From Pseudomonas fluorescens (GTDB lineage: Bacteria > Pseudomonadota > Gammaproteobacteria > Pseudomonadales > Pseudomonadaceae), in contig NZ_LACH01000017.1 of the NCBI RefSeq assembly GCF_000968015.1, positions 248,001-312,000 on the forward strand: a stretch of 64,000 bases of DNA, given 5' to 3'. The translations under genes and the position numbers were made by a program. Shown here piece by piece: positions 27,261 through 36,198 of the stretch. Under the pieces are notes generated by a model, which was not told the origin of the DNA, searched no databases, and was given only the letters and a program-made list of their open reading frames with translations. The number at the start of each line of letters is the position of its first letter. The stretch's first letter is position 1.

Positions 27261-28536
27261 GTTTTGCAGACTCCTGAAGTTTTTTTCCATAACGGGAAAT
27301 ATCGAGGCCTTCGGCGCTGATTTGCGGCGTTTTCTTCGCCATCAGATCGGCCAGCAAGCGACCGGAACCGCACGCCATGGTCCAACCCAGCGTGCCGTGA
27401 CCCGTGTTCAAAAACAGATTGCTGAACGGCGTAGCACCCACGATCGGCGTGCCGTCCGGCGTAGTCGGACGCAGGCCGGTCCAGAAACTCGCCTGGGCCA
27501 GATCGCCGCCCTGAGGATAGAGGTCGTTGACGATCATCTCCAGGGTTTCGCGCCGACGCGGGTTCAGCGACAGGTCAAAACCGGCTATTTCAGCCATGCC
27601 GCCGACGCGGATGCGGTTGTCGAAACGGGTGATCGCGACCTTGTAGGTCTCGTCGAGAATAGTCGAAGTCGGGGCCATCGCCGGGTTGGTGATCGGCACG
27701 GTCAGGGAGTAACCCTTGAGCGGATACACCGGGGCCTTGATGCCCAGCGGTTTGAGCAGTTGCGGCGAGTAGCTGCCCAGGGCCAGCACGTAGCGATCAG
27801 CGGTTTCCAGCTTGCCGTCGATCCAGACACCATTGATGCGGTCGCCCGCGTAGTCGAGGCGTTGAATGTCCTGGTCGAAGCGGAATTCCACACCCAGTTT
27901 GGTAGCCATTTCAACCAGGCGGGTGGTGAACATCTGGCAGTCGCCGGTCTGGTCGTTCGGCAGGCGCAGGGCGCCGGCGAGGATGTTGGTGACGCTGGCC
28001 AACGCTGGCTCAACGCGGGCAATGCCAGCGCGGTCGAGCAGTTCGAACGGCACGCCGGACTCTTTCAGCACGGCGATGTCTTTCCAGGCGCCGTCGAGTT
28101 GAGCCTGGGTGCGGAACAGTTGGGTAGTACCCAGGCTACGGCCTTCGTAGGCAATGCCGGTTTCGGCGCGCAATTCGTCGAGGCAGTCACGGCTGTACTC
28201 GGACAGGCGGACCATGCGTTCCTTGTTCACCGCATAACGGCTGGCGGTGCAGTTGCGCAGCATCTGCGCCATCCACAGGTATTGGTCGATGTCGGCGGTG
28301 GCCTTGATCGCCAGCGGTGCGTGGCGCTGCAGCAGCCACTTGATGGCCTTGAGCGGCACGCCCGGCGCGGCCCACGGCGAGGCATAACCCGGCGAAACCT
28401 GCCCGGCGTTGGCGAAACTGGTCTCCATGGCAGCGGCCGGCTGACGGTCCACCACCACCACTTCGAATCCGGCACGCGCCAGATAATAAGCACTGGTGGT
28501 ACCGATGACGCCGCTACCCAAGACCATAACGCGCAT
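27232..28536 (-). CDS. dadA: D-amino acid dehydrogenase, small subunit
   Basis: ATG 28536 ([12 protein letters not shown]) is used because it has GAGG at an 8-base spacing and matches the family N-terminus; ATG 28542 is a near alternative. The product has 434 residues. The FAD-binding [17 protein letters not shown] lies at the start and the DAO-fold C-terminal motif [16 protein letters not shown] near 355. It is membrane-associated and oxidises D-alanine and other D-amino acids to 2-oxoacids and ammonia, passing electrons to quinone. It is first in the dadA-ridA-dadX transcription unit and divergent from lrp. Confidence 0.95.
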   Translation of the reverse strand: MRVMVLGSGVIGTTSAYYLARAGFEVVVVDRQPAAAMETSFANAGQVSPGYASPWAAPGVPLKAIKWLLQRHAPLAIKATADIDQYLWMAQMLRNCTASRYAVNKERMVRLSEYSRDCLDELRAETGIAYEGRSLGTTQLFRTQAQLDGAWKDIAVLKESGVPFELLDRAGIARVEPALASVTNILAGALRLPNDQTGDCQMFTTRLVEMATKLGVEFRFDQDIQRLDYAGDRINGVWIDGKLETADRYVLALGSYSPQLLKPLGIKAPVYPLKGYSLTVPITNPAMAPTSTILDETYKVAITRFDNRIRVGGMAEIAGFDLSLNPRRRETLEMIVNDLYPQGGDLAQASFWTGLRPTTPDGTPIVGATPFSNLFLNTGHGTLGWTMACGSGRLLADLMAKKTPQISAEGLDISRYGKKLQESAKHVNPAPAHQ

Positions 28537-28648
28537 TTTCATATCCTCATCGCGGCTCGCCGCTGACGTTCGTAGTTGTAGAGCAATGATGTGCGCAGTT
28601 TAAAAAAGATTAGGCAGTGCTTTTCACTATATAAGTGCCTATATTTGG

Positions 28649-28660
28649 CGAGAATTCTCG
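28649..28660. promoter_or_regulatory. Palindrome in the dadA/lrp divergent region
   Basis: CGAGAATTCTCG is a perfect 12-bp palindrome in the 156-base region between dadA and the Lrp/DadR gene, 33 bases before the latter start. AT-rich tracts (TATATAAG, TATATT) flank it. It is a candidate Lrp/DadR binding site. Confidence 0.5.
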
Positions 28661-28692
28661 GCAAAAACGCTTTTCACGGAGGCGCATCCCCT

Positions 28693-29181
28693 ATGCGTAC
28701 CAACACTCAAACCAAACGTGAGCTGGACAAGATCGACCGCAACATCCTGCGGATCCTGCAAGCGGACGGACGCATCTCCTTCACCGAGCTGGGGGAAAAA
28801 GTCGGGCTCTCGACCACGCCGTGTACCGAGCGGGTCCGGCGGCTGGAGCGCGAAGGGATCATCATGGGCTACAACGCCCGGCTCAATCCGCAGCACCTCA
28901 AGGGTAGTCTTCTGGTGTTCGTCGAAATCAGCCTCGACTACAAATCCGGCGATACTTTCGAAGAGTTCCGACGCGCGGTGCTGAAGCTGCCCCACGTGCT
29001 GGAGTGCCATTTGGTGTCAGGGGATTTCGATTATCTGGTGAAGGCACGGATTTCCGAGATGGCCTCGTACCGCAAGTTGCTGGGCGACATCCTGCTCAAG
29101 TTGCCGCATGTACGCGAATCAAAGAGCTACATCGTGATGGAAGAAGTGAAAGAGAGCTTGAGTCTGCCGATTCCGGATTGA
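28693..29181 (+). CDS. dadR: Lrp family regulator, probable DadR
   Basis: The start is ATG 28693 with GGAGG 10 bases upstream, giving 162 residues. The N-terminal helix-turn-helix (LDKIDRNILRILQADGRISFTELGEKVGLSTTPCTERVRRLE) and C-terminal RAM/AsnC ligand-binding domain match Lrp. In Pseudomonas the Lrp homologue beside dadA is DadR, which activates the dad operon in response to alanine. The divergent arrangement with dadA supports that role here. An upstream in-frame extension exists but lacks a ribosome-binding site. Confidence 0.92.
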   Translation: MRTNTQTKRELDKIDRNILRILQADGRISFTELGEKVGLSTTPCTERVRRLEREGIIMGYNARLNPQHLKGSLLVFVEISLDYKSGDTFEEFRRAVLKLPHVLECHLVSGDFDYLVKARISEMASYRKLLGDILLKLPHVRESKSYIVMEEVKESLSLPIPD

Positions 29182-29204
29182 AGATCAAGTCGCCTGGACG
29201 GACG

Positions 29205-29272
29205 CCATCGCGAGCAAGCTCGCTCCCACAGGTACAGCGCTGTCCTTGTGGGAGCGAGCTTGCTCGCGATGG
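29205..29272. repeat. REPIN, CAAG variant
   Basis: Arms CCATCGCGAGCAAGCTCGCT and AGCGAGCTTGCTCGCGATGG lie between convergent dadR and the YkgJ-type gene. It is one of the shortest spacers in the window. Confidence 0.9.
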
Positions 29273-29305
29273 GGTCGACCCGGTCAATCTGAAGGAACGC
29301 TGCAG

Positions 29306-29659
29306 CTAGACCAACACCTGGCGAGTGCTGGCCATGTACTCATGAATCTGCTTCTCGACCCGCGGATGAATCAGCTCCACCGGCCCCCGCCCATTCGGGC
29401 ACGGCAAGGTCTTGGTGGTGCCGAACAACCGGCAAATCAGCGGCCGCTCGTCATACACGGTGCAGCCGTTGGGCCCGAGGTGAACGCAATTGAGTTCGTC
29501 CATCGCAGCGTCTTGCTCGGCGCGGGTCTTGCGCGGCAGGCGGGACATTTCTTCCGGTGAGGTGGTTACCGGCCCACAGCAGTCATGGCAGCCGGGCACG
29601 CACTCGAACGAGGGAATCTGCTGCCGTAACGTGCGAATTTTCTGACTGTTGCAGCTCAT
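29306..29659 (-). CDS. YkgJ family cysteine-cluster protein
   Basis: ATG 29659 gives 117 residues (MSCNSQKI); the longer frame would need a TTG start. Eight cysteines, including FECVPGCHDCCGP, LNC and GCTVYDERPLICRLFG, match the CxxCxxCC zinc/iron chelatase-type cluster of YkgJ/UPF0153 proteins. Function in the family is not settled; metal binding is likely. It is convergent with dadR and divergent from the PuuB-like oxidase. Confidence 0.85.
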   Translation of the reverse strand: MSCNSQKIRTLRQQIPSFECVPGCHDCCGPVTTSPEEMSRLPRKTRAEQDAAMDELNCVHLGPNGCTVYDERPLICRLFGTTKTLPCPNGRGPVELIHPRVEKQIHEYMASTRQVLV

Positions 29660-29806
29660 CGAAGCGGTGACCAAAAGCGGAATAGAGCGGGATTCTGACG
29701 TAAAAGCCCTGATCCAGACAGCACCAACCGACCAGTGTTGCCGGTGTCCGAAGGTCCGGCTTATGCTCCGTCAAATTTTCGAAACACAAGAATCAGGATC
29801 ACGCAC

Positions 29807-31120
29807 ATGAATGCCCGTGCCCAACAATCGGTTCCGAGCCACCAGCACGCAGCATCTTATTATGCCGCCAGCAGCCTGCCGCAGCCCGATCATCCGGTGC
29901 TGCAAGGCGACCTGGGGGCGGACGTGTGCGTGGTCGGTGGCGGGTTCTCCGGGTTGAACACGGCGCTCGAACTGGCCGAACGCGGCTTCAGCGTGGTCCT
30001 GCTCGAAGCGCACAAGATCGGCTGGGGCGCGAGCGGGCGCAATGGCGGGCAGTTGATTCGGGGCGTCGGCCACGGCCTCGATCAGTTCGCCAACGTGATC
30101 GGTGCGGACGGCGTGCGTCAGATGAAACTCATGGGCCTGGAAGCGGTGGAAATCGTCCGACAGCGCGTCGAGCGTTTTCAGATCCCTTGCGACCTGACCT
30201 GGGGTTATTGCGACCTCGCTAACAAGGCTCGCGACCTTGAAGGTTTTGCCGAAGACGCCGAAGAGCTGCGCAGCCTCGGTTACCGTTACGAAACCCGTCT
30301 GCTGCAAGCCAGCGAAATGCATTCCGTTGTGGGTTCCGACCGCTACGTCGGCGGTTTGATCGATATGGGCTCAGGGCATTTGCACCCGCTGAACCTGGCA
30401 CTGGGCGAAGCGGCTGCGGCCCAGCAACTCGGGGTGAAGCTGTTCGAACAATCGGCAGTCACCCGCATCGATTATGGCCCCGAGGTCAAGGTCCATACCG
30501 CCCAAGGCTCGGTCCGCGCCAAGACGCTGGTGCTGGGCTGCAATGCCTACCTCAACGAACTCAATCCCGAACTCGGCGGCAAGGTGCTGCCCGCCGGCAG
30601 CTACATCATCGCCACCGAACCCTTGAGTGAAGCGCTGGCACACTCGCTACTGCCGCAGAACATGGCGGTCTGCGATCAACGGGTGGCACTGGATTACTAC
30701 CGGCTCTCGGCAGACCGACGCTTGCTGTTTGGCGGTGCCTGTCACTATTCAGGTCGCGACCCGAAGGACATCGCCGCGTACATGCGGCCGAAGATGCTGG
30801 AGGTTTTTCCGCAACTGGCCGGGGTGAAGATCGACTTTCAATGGGGCGGGATGATCGGCATCGGTGCTAATCGCCTGCCGCAGATCGGCCGGCTCAAGGA
30901 TCAGCCGAATGTGTATTACGCCCAGGCTTATTCCGGTCATGGCGTGAATGCCACGCACCTGGCGGGGAAGTTGTTGGCTGAGGCTATCAGTGGTCAGCAG
31001 GGTGGAGGGTTCGATCTGTTTGCCAAGGTGCCGCACATTACCTTTCCGGGCGGTAAGCATTTGCGCTCGCCGTTGTTGGCGTTGGGGATGTTGTGGCATC
31101 GGCTTAAAGAGTTGGTCTGA
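29807..31120 (+). CDS. FAD-dependent gamma-glutamylpolyamine oxidase (PuuB/PauB type)
   Basis: ATG 29807 with AGGAT upstream gives 437 residues. The dinucleotide-binding motif VCVVGGGFSGLNTALELAERG (about 41-61), GASGRNGGQLIRGVGHG and the C-terminal WGGMIGIGANRLPQIG fit the DAO family oxidases of the gamma-glutamylputrescine pathway. It would oxidise gamma-glutamyl-polyamines to aldehydes that KauB-type dehydrogenases use. PauR, encoded 4 kb away, is the expected regulator. I recall PA5309 (PauB4) as the positional counterpart. Confidence 0.88.
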   Translation: MNARAQQSVPSHQHAASYYAASSLPQPDHPVLQGDLGADVCVVGGGFSGLNTALELAERGFSVVLLEAHKIGWGASGRNGGQLIRGVGHGLDQFANVIGADGVRQMKLMGLEAVEIVRQRVERFQIPCDLTWGYCDLANKARDLEGFAEDAEELRSLGYRYETRLLQASEMHSVVGSDRYVGGLIDMGSGHLHPLNLALGEAAAAQQLGVKLFEQSAVTRIDYGPEVKVHTAQGSVRAKTLVLGCNAYLNELNPELGGKVLPAGSYIIATEPLSEALAHSLLPQNMAVCDQRVALDYYRLSADRRLLFGGACHYSGRDPKDIAAYMRPKMLEVFPQLAGVKIDFQWGGMIGIGANRLPQIGRLKDQPNVYYAQAYSGHGVNATHLAGKLLAEAISGQQGGGFDLFAKVPHITFPGGKHLRSPLLALGMLWHRLKELV

Positions 31121-31147
31121 TCAGTTTTCGGTGCCTGGATCGTCGCC

Positions 31148-31242
31148 TTCGCGAGCAGGCTCACTCCTACAGTTGATCTTGGGTGCTCACACATTCGGTG
31201 TTCACTGAAAATCCCCTGTAGGAGTGAGCCTGCTCGCGATTG
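31148..31242. repeat. REPIN, CAGG variant with GTGAGC
   Basis: Arms GCGAGCAGGCTCACTCCTAC and GTAGGAGTGAGCCTGCTCGC lie at the convergent PuuB-like / DUF1127 junction. Both arms share the same GTGAGC substitution. Confidence 0.9.
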
Positions 31243-31264
31243 GGCCGGGAGAACACCACAATAA

Positions 31265-31510
31265 TCAAATCCTCCAGAAAGGCTTGAGCCCCTCCTCCCG
31301 CGCCTGCTCCCGACTCAACCCGACGTCCTTAAGCTGCTCAGTCGTGAGCTCCAGCAATGCCTTGCGCGTGTGCAGACGATGCCAGAACAGACCCCAGCGA
31401 CTCAGGCCGGACGGTGCGTTGCGCATGACCGCCTCGCGTGCACCGTTGATTTGCCCTGCCGCCAGTTCCTGACTGTGTAACGTCAGCCGCACATCGCTCA
31501 AGCCGTTCAT
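31265..31510 (-). CDS. DUF1127 (YjiS-like) small protein
   Basis: An 81-residue protein. The C-terminal part (WGLFWHRLHTRKALLELTTEQLKDVGLSREQAREEGLKPFWRI) is a clear DUF1127 domain: an arginine/tryptophan-rich helix followed by LxDIGLSR-type residues. DUF1127 proteins have been linked to phosphate and carbon metabolism and RNA binding in alpha-proteobacteria. The role here is unknown. It is divergent from a MocR-type regulator that may control it. Confidence 0.85.
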   Translation of the reverse strand: MNGLSDVRLTLHSQELAAGQINGAREAVMRNAPSGLSRWGLFWHRLHTRKALLELTTEQLKDVGLSREQAREEGLKPFWRI

Positions 31511-31573
31511 TTTGATTGCTCCTGTTTACTTGGGTAGCCAGAGCTTTCATGATGCGTCGACGGCAAAAAGCAT

Positions 31574-31655
31574 TACAGATTCAACGAGACTGTATTAACT
31601 CCATACAGATTTTGCATTTCAGCGTCTGAATCCAATATTTTCGACCCATCTGTAC
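31574..31655. promoter_or_regulatory. Candidate MocR operator: three TACAGAT half-sites
   Basis: TACAGAT occurs at 31574-31580 and 31604-31610 (30 bases apart, direct) and inverted (ATCTGTA) at 31649-31655. CTGTAT-N7-ATACAG at 31590-31608 adds a dyad. All lie in the 179-base region between the DUF1127 and MocR-type genes. Confidence 0.6.
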
Positions 31656-31689
31656 TGGTTAACCGAACCACCCACACCGAGACTGCGCC

Positions 31690-33123
31690 ATGACCCTTTA
31701 CGTCAACCTCGCCGAACTACTCGGCACGCGGATCGAACAGGGCTTCTATCGCCCCGGTGACCGGCTGCCGTCGGTGCGGGCGTTGAGTGTCGAACATGGC
31801 GTCAGCCTGAGCACCGTGCAGCAGGCCTATCGCGTGTTGGAAGACAGCGGGTTGGCGACACCGAAACCCAAATCCGGCTACTTCGTTCCGGTGGGTCGCG
31901 AGCTGCCGGAGCTGCCGGCCATTGGTCGCCCGGCCCAGCGTCCGGTGGATATTTCCCAGTGGGATCAGGTGCTGGAGTTGATTCGCGCCGTGCCACGCAA
32001 GGACGTCGTGCAACTGGGCCGCGGTATGCCGGACATCACCACGCCGACCATGAAACCGCTGCTGCGTAACCTGGCGCGGATCAGCCGTCGGCAGGACATG
32101 CCCGGCCTGTATTACGACAACATCTACGGCACCCTCGAACTGCGCGAACAGATCGCCCGTCTGATGCTGGATTCCGGTTGCCAATTGACGGCCCACGACC
32201 TGGTGATCACTACCGGTTGCCACGAAGCGCTGTCCACCAGTATTCGCGCCATCTGTGAGCCGGGGGACATTGTCGCCGTGGATTCGCCGAGCTTTCACGG
32301 CGCCATGCAGACCCTCAAGGGCTTGGGCATGAAAGCCCTGGAAATCCCTACCGACCCGCTCACCGGGATCAGCCTCGATGCCCTCGAACTGGCCTTGGAA
32401 CAATGGCCGATCAAAGCCATACAGTTGACGCCCAACTGCAACAACCCGCTGGGCTACATCATGCCGGAGTCGCGCAAACGCGCGTTATTGACGCTCGCAC
32501 AGCGTTTCGACGTCGCGATCATCGAGGACGATGTGTATGGCGAACTGGCTTATACCTACCCGCGGCCGCGCACGATCAAATCCTTCGACGAAGACGGCCG
32601 GGTCCTGCTCTGCAGCTCGTTTTCCAAGACCTTGGCGCCGGGACTGCGCATTGGTTGGGTGGCGCCGGGGCGCTATCTGGAACGGGTGCTGCACATGAAA
32701 TACATCAGCACCGGCTCCACGGCGCCGCAGCCGCAGATTGCCATCGCCGAATTCCTCAAAGCGGGGCACTTCGAGCCGCATTTGCGACGGATGCGTACGC
32801 AATACCAGCGCAATCGCGACGTGATGATCGATTGGGTCACGCGTTACTTCCCGGCCGGCACCCGCGCCAGTCGTCCACAAGGCAGCTTCATGTTGTGGGT
32901 TGAGTTACCGGAAAGCTTCGACACGCTGAAACTGAATCGTGCGCTGCATGATCAAGGGGTACAGATTGCCGTCGGCAGTATCTTTTCCGCCTCCGGCAAA
33001 TACCGCAATTGCCTGCGGATGAACTACGCTGCCAAGCCAACACCGCAGATCGAAGACGCGGTGCGCAAGGTCGGTGCCGCAGCGATCAGACTGCTCGCGG
33101 AAACCGACTGCTTCACCGACTGA
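31690..33123 (+). CDS. MocR-type regulator (GntR DNA-binding plus aminotransferase fold)
   Basis: A 477-residue protein. Residues 1-72 are a GntR winged helix (GDRLPSVRALSVEHGVSLSTVQQAYRVLEDSGL). Residues 100-470 are a fold-type I PLP aminotransferase domain with the PLP lysine in SSFSKTLAPGLRIGW and NCNNPLG for the phosphate/ring contact. MocR proteins use bound PLP or PLP-amino acid adducts as signal. YdcR-like members and PA5283 are similar from memory. Target genes are unknown; the divergent DUF1127 gene and direct TACAGAT repeats are the obvious candidates. Confidence 0.88.
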   Translation: MTLYVNLAELLGTRIEQGFYRPGDRLPSVRALSVEHGVSLSTVQQAYRVLEDSGLATPKPKSGYFVPVGRELPELPAIGRPAQRPVDISQWDQVLELIRAVPRKDVVQLGRGMPDITTPTMKPLLRNLARISRRQDMPGLYYDNIYGTLELREQIARLMLDSGCQLTAHDLVITTGCHEALSTSIRAICEPGDIVAVDSPSFHGAMQTLKGLGMKALEIPTDPLTGISLDALELALEQWPIKAIQLTPNCNNPLGYIMPESRKRALLTLAQRFDVAIIEDDVYGELAYTYPRPRTIKSFDEDGRVLLCSSFSKTLAPGLRIGWVAPGRYLERVLHMKYISTGSTAPQPQIAIAEFLKAGHFEPHLRRMRTQYQRNRDVMIDWVTRYFPAGTRASRPQGSFMLWVELPESFDTLKLNRALHDQGVQIAVGSIFSASGKYRNCLRMNYAAKPTPQIEDAVRKVGAAAIRLLAETDCFTD

Positions 33124-33183
33124 CCTTTCTCGGGAATCCAGCGTCCATATGCCGACACCTGCCGCCAATCGGAACGATCCCAC

Positions 33184-34752
33184 GTGAGAGTCAGTCAGCC
33201 CCTGCTCGCTCTTCTGTTACTCGCCTCGTTCCTCGGAGGCTGTGCGACGCTCAACGTTCCGCGCGAACCGAGCCAGTCACTGCCCGCCAGTGACTCGGCG
33301 TTCGGTCGCTCGATTCAGGCCCAGGCTGCCCCCCACGAAGGGAAATCCGGCTTTCGCCTGCTGTCCGACAGCACCGAAGCCTTCACGGCCCGCGCCGAGC
33401 TGATCCGCAACGCCCAAAGCAGCCTGGATTTGCAGTACTACATCGTTCACGACGGCATCAGCACACGGATGCTGGTGGACGAGCTGCTCAAGGCTGCCGA
33501 CCGTGGCGTTCGCGTACGCATTCTGCTCGACGACACCACCAGCGATGGCCTGGACCGGCTCATCGCCACGCTGGCGGCGCATCCGCAGATCCAGATCCGT
33601 GTGTTCAACCCATTGCACCTGGGTCGCAGTACCGGCGTGACACGAACGGCGGGACGGTTGCTCAACCTGTCGCAGCAACACCGGCGCATGCACAACAAGC
33701 TGTGGCTGGCCGACAACAGCATGGCCATCGTCGGCGGGCGCAATCTGGGGGATGAGTACTTCGATGCCGAACCCAACCTGAATTTCACTGACATCGACAT
33801 GCTCAGCGTCGGCCCGGTCGCCGAACAGCTGGGGCACAGTTTTGACCAATACTGGAACAGTGCGCTGAGCAAGCCGATCGACGAGTTCCTCTCGAGCAAA
33901 CCGACGGCCAGGGATCTGGAAAACACCCGGACCCGACTGGAAGAATCGCTTGAGGAAACGCGCAAACAGAATCACGCGCTCTACCAGCAGTTGATGACCT
34001 ACACCACGCACCCGCGCCTGGCAATCTGGCGTCGGGAGTTGATCTGGGCCTGGAACCAGGCACTGTGGGACGCGCCGAGCAAGGTGCTGGCCGACGGCGA
34101 GCCCGACCCGCAATTGCTGCTGAGCACGCAGTTGTCGCCCGAGCTGAATGGCGTCAGCAAAGAGCTGATCATGATTTCGGCCTACTTCGTACCCGGCCAG
34201 CCGGGCCTGGTGTACCTGACCGGGCGCGCCGATGCCGGGGTGTCGGTGAGCCTGCTGACCAACTCACTGGAAGCCACTGACGTCCCGGCGGTGCATGGCG
34301 GTTACGCGCCGTATCGCAAGGCACTGCTGGAGCATGGCGTGCAGCTATTCGAATTGCGTCGCCAACCTGGTGGAGGTGGCGGCAGCGGCCCCCATCTGTT
34401 CTACAGCAAGTCCAACCGCGGCTCCGATTCCAGCCTGCACAGCAAGGCGATGATCTTCGACCAGCAGAAGTCGTTCATTGGCTCGTTCAATTTCGACCCA
34501 CGTTCAGTGCTGTGGAATACCGAAGTCGGGGTGCTGGTGGACAGCCCGGAACTCGCCGCGCGCGTGCGTGAACTGGCGATGCAGGGCATGGCGCCGCCCT
34601 TGAGTTATCAGGCGAAACTGGAAAACGGCCAGGTTGTCTGGGTGACAGAAGACGACGGCAAGCTGCACACCCTGACCCGGGAGCCGGCAAGCTGGTGGCG
34701 GCGCTTCAATGCATGGATGAGCACCACGGTCGGCCTGGAGCGGATGTTGTAA
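33184..34752 (+). CDS. Phospholipase D family lipoprotein (ClsC/YmdC-like)
   Basis: A GTG start 60 bases after the MocR gene gives 522 residues. The signal ends in lipobox FLGGC/ATLN. Two HxK(x4)D-type motifs are visible: HNKLWLADNSMAIVGGRNLGDEYFD (about 165-190) and LHSKAMIFDQQKSFIGSFNFDPRS (about 418-441). This fits the two-domain phospholipase D superfamily and the cardiolipin synthase C subgroup, which makes cardiolipin from phosphatidylglycerol and phosphatidylethanolamine. A lipid-anchored, envelope location is likely. Substrate is inferred. Confidence 0.85.
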   Translation: MRVSQPLLALLLLASFLGGCATLNVPREPSQSLPASDSAFGRSIQAQAAPHEGKSGFRLLSDSTEAFTARAELIRNAQSSLDLQYYIVHDGISTRMLVDELLKAADRGVRVRILLDDTTSDGLDRLIATLAAHPQIQIRVFNPLHLGRSTGVTRTAGRLLNLSQQHRRMHNKLWLADNSMAIVGGRNLGDEYFDAEPNLNFTDIDMLSVGPVAEQLGHSFDQYWNSALSKPIDEFLSSKPTARDLENTRTRLEESLEETRKQNHALYQQLMTYTTHPRLAIWRRELIWAWNQALWDAPSKVLADGEPDPQLLLSTQLSPELNGVSKELIMISAYFVPGQPGLVYLTGRADAGVSVSLLTNSLEATDVPAVHGGYAPYRKALLEHGVQLFELRRQPGGGGGSGPHLFYSKSNRGSDSSLHSKAMIFDQQKSFIGSFNFDPRSVLWNTEVGVLVDSPELAARVRELAMQGMAPPLSYQAKLENGQVVWVTEDDGKLHTLTREPASWWRRFNAWMSTTVGLERML

Positions 34753-34771
34753 CGCCAGACGAAACGCGATC

Positions 34772-34863
34772 CCTGTGGGAGCGAGCTTGCTCGCGATTGC
34801 GTCACCACATTCAACATCCCTGCGACTGATCAACCGCATCGCGAGCAAGCTCGCTCCCACAGG
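34772..34863. repeat. REPIN, CAAG variant
   Basis: Arms CTGTGGGAGCGAGCTTGCTC and its inverse at the convergent phospholipase D / MFS junction. Confidence 0.9.
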
Positions 34864-34864
34864 T

Positions 34865-36010
34865 TTAAGCCGGCTCTGCCGCCGTGCCAAATGCCCCTTG
34901 CCGTGACAGCAGAATCACCAACCCCAGCGCACCGGCCGCCATCAGCAGTGGCAGCGCATGCCCGCTGACCCACTGACTGCCGGCACCGGCCGCCAACGGT
35001 CCGACCAGGCAACCGATACCCCACAACTGCGCGATATGCGCATTGGCGCGCACCAATGCATCGTCGCGATAGCGCTCGCCGATCAGGATCAGTGACAAGG
35101 TGAACAAGCCACCGGCACTGGCACCGAACAACACCCACAACGGCCAGATCAGCAACGTATCGATCAACAAAGGGATGGCCAGGCTCGATAGCAGCAGGAC
35201 CACCGCACACCCGGTGAACAACGTACGTCGCGACAAGCGATCAGCCAGTGCGCCAATCGGCAACTGCAGCAAGGCATCACCCACCACCACCGTGCTGACC
35301 ATCGCCAACGCAATTTCCGTCGTAAAACCCTGACGCAGGCAATAAACCGGCAACAACGTCAGGATCATCGCTTCGAACGCTGCGAACAGCGACACCGCCC
35401 AGGCAATCGCCGGCAGGCCACGGCAGAAACCCAGCAAGTCGCTGAAGGTCACGCTGCTGGCTTCACTGGCCGGAGCGCCGCTGCGGCCCAGCAACAGAAA
35501 CGGTGCCGCCATCAACAAACCGACGCCGACCCAGAATCCATAATCGTGCTCAGTGCCCAGCACGCCAAGCAGCAACGGCCCGGCCAGCTGACTCAGCGCA
35601 TAGCTGCTGCCATACAGCGCCACCAATCGCCCGCGCCACTCTTCCAGCACAAGCTGGTTGATCCAGCTTTCGCCGAGGATGAAGACGAGGGTCAGGATCA
35701 CCCCGATCATCAGCCGCAATACCAGCCAAATCGGATAGCTCGGCAACAGCGCCAGCAAACCGATGGACAACGCCCCGGCCCACAGACACAAACGCATCAG
35801 ATTGGCCGTGCCCAGACGCGCGGCCAGATGGCTGGAGATCTTTGCCCCCAGCAATACGCCAATGGCGGGCATCGCGGCCATCACACCGATTGCGAACGAG
35901 CCGTAACCCCAGCCTTCCAGACGAAACGACACCAACGGCATGCTGACGCCCAGGGCCAGGCCGACACTCAAGACAGACGCCAACACGGCGAAATAAGTCG
36001 CCCAACGCAT
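34865..36010 (-). CDS. MFS transporter (YcaD-like)
   Basis: A 381-residue inner-membrane protein with twelve hydrophobic helices and a cytoplasmic loop near the middle (GRSGAPASEASS). The motif-A-like loop GALADRLSRR (about 255-264) is characteristic of the major facilitator superfamily. Sequence style (MSMPLVSFRLEGWGYGSFAIG) fits the YcaD group. Substrate is unknown. It precedes kauB on the same strand but a REPIN separates them, so they are probably separate units. I recall PA5311 in the same place. Confidence 0.85.
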   Translation of the reverse strand: MRWATYFAVLASVLSVGLALGVSMPLVSFRLEGWGYGSFAIGVMAAMPAIGVLLGAKISSHLAARLGTANLMRLCLWAGALSIGLLALLPSYPIWLVLRLMIGVILTLVFILGESWINQLVLEEWRGRLVALYGSSYALSQLAGPLLLGVLGTEHDYGFWVGVGLLMAAPFLLLGRSGAPASEASSVTFSDLLGFCRGLPAIAWAVSLFAAFEAMILTLLPVYCLRQGFTTEIALAMVSTVVVGDALLQLPIGALADRLSRRTLFTGCAVVLLLSSLAIPLLIDTLLIWPLWVLFGASAGGLFTLSLILIGERYRDDALVRANAHIAQLWGIGCLVGPLAAGAGSQWVSGHALPLLMAAGALGLVILLSRQGAFGTAAEPA

Positions 36011-36056
36011 TTCCCACGCTCCTGTGGATATTATTTTTCACAGACGACACAAAACA

Positions 36057-36149
36057 CTGTGGGAGCGAGCTTGCTCGCGATGGCAGTTTCACATTCAACA
36101 TTGACGTCGACTGTCAGACCGCTATCGCGAGCAAGCTCGCTCCCACAGG
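36057..36149. repeat. REPIN, CAAG variant
   Basis: Arms CTGTGGGAGCGAGCTTGCTC and inverse between kauB (3' end) and the MFS gene (5' side). Confidence 0.9.
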
Positions 36150-36166
36150 GGATCTTCGTTGTGTTT

Positions 36167-36189
36167 GGCCCCGGTTTTTGACCGGGGCC
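36167..36189 (-). terminator. Hairpin 3' of kauB
   Basis: A 9-bp GC-rich stem, GGCCCCGGT and ACCGGGGCC, sits 10 bases after the kauB stop. No T-run follows on the minus strand, so it is a weak terminator or a transcript-end stabiliser. Confidence 0.4.
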
Positions 36190-36198
36190 CGCTATAAA

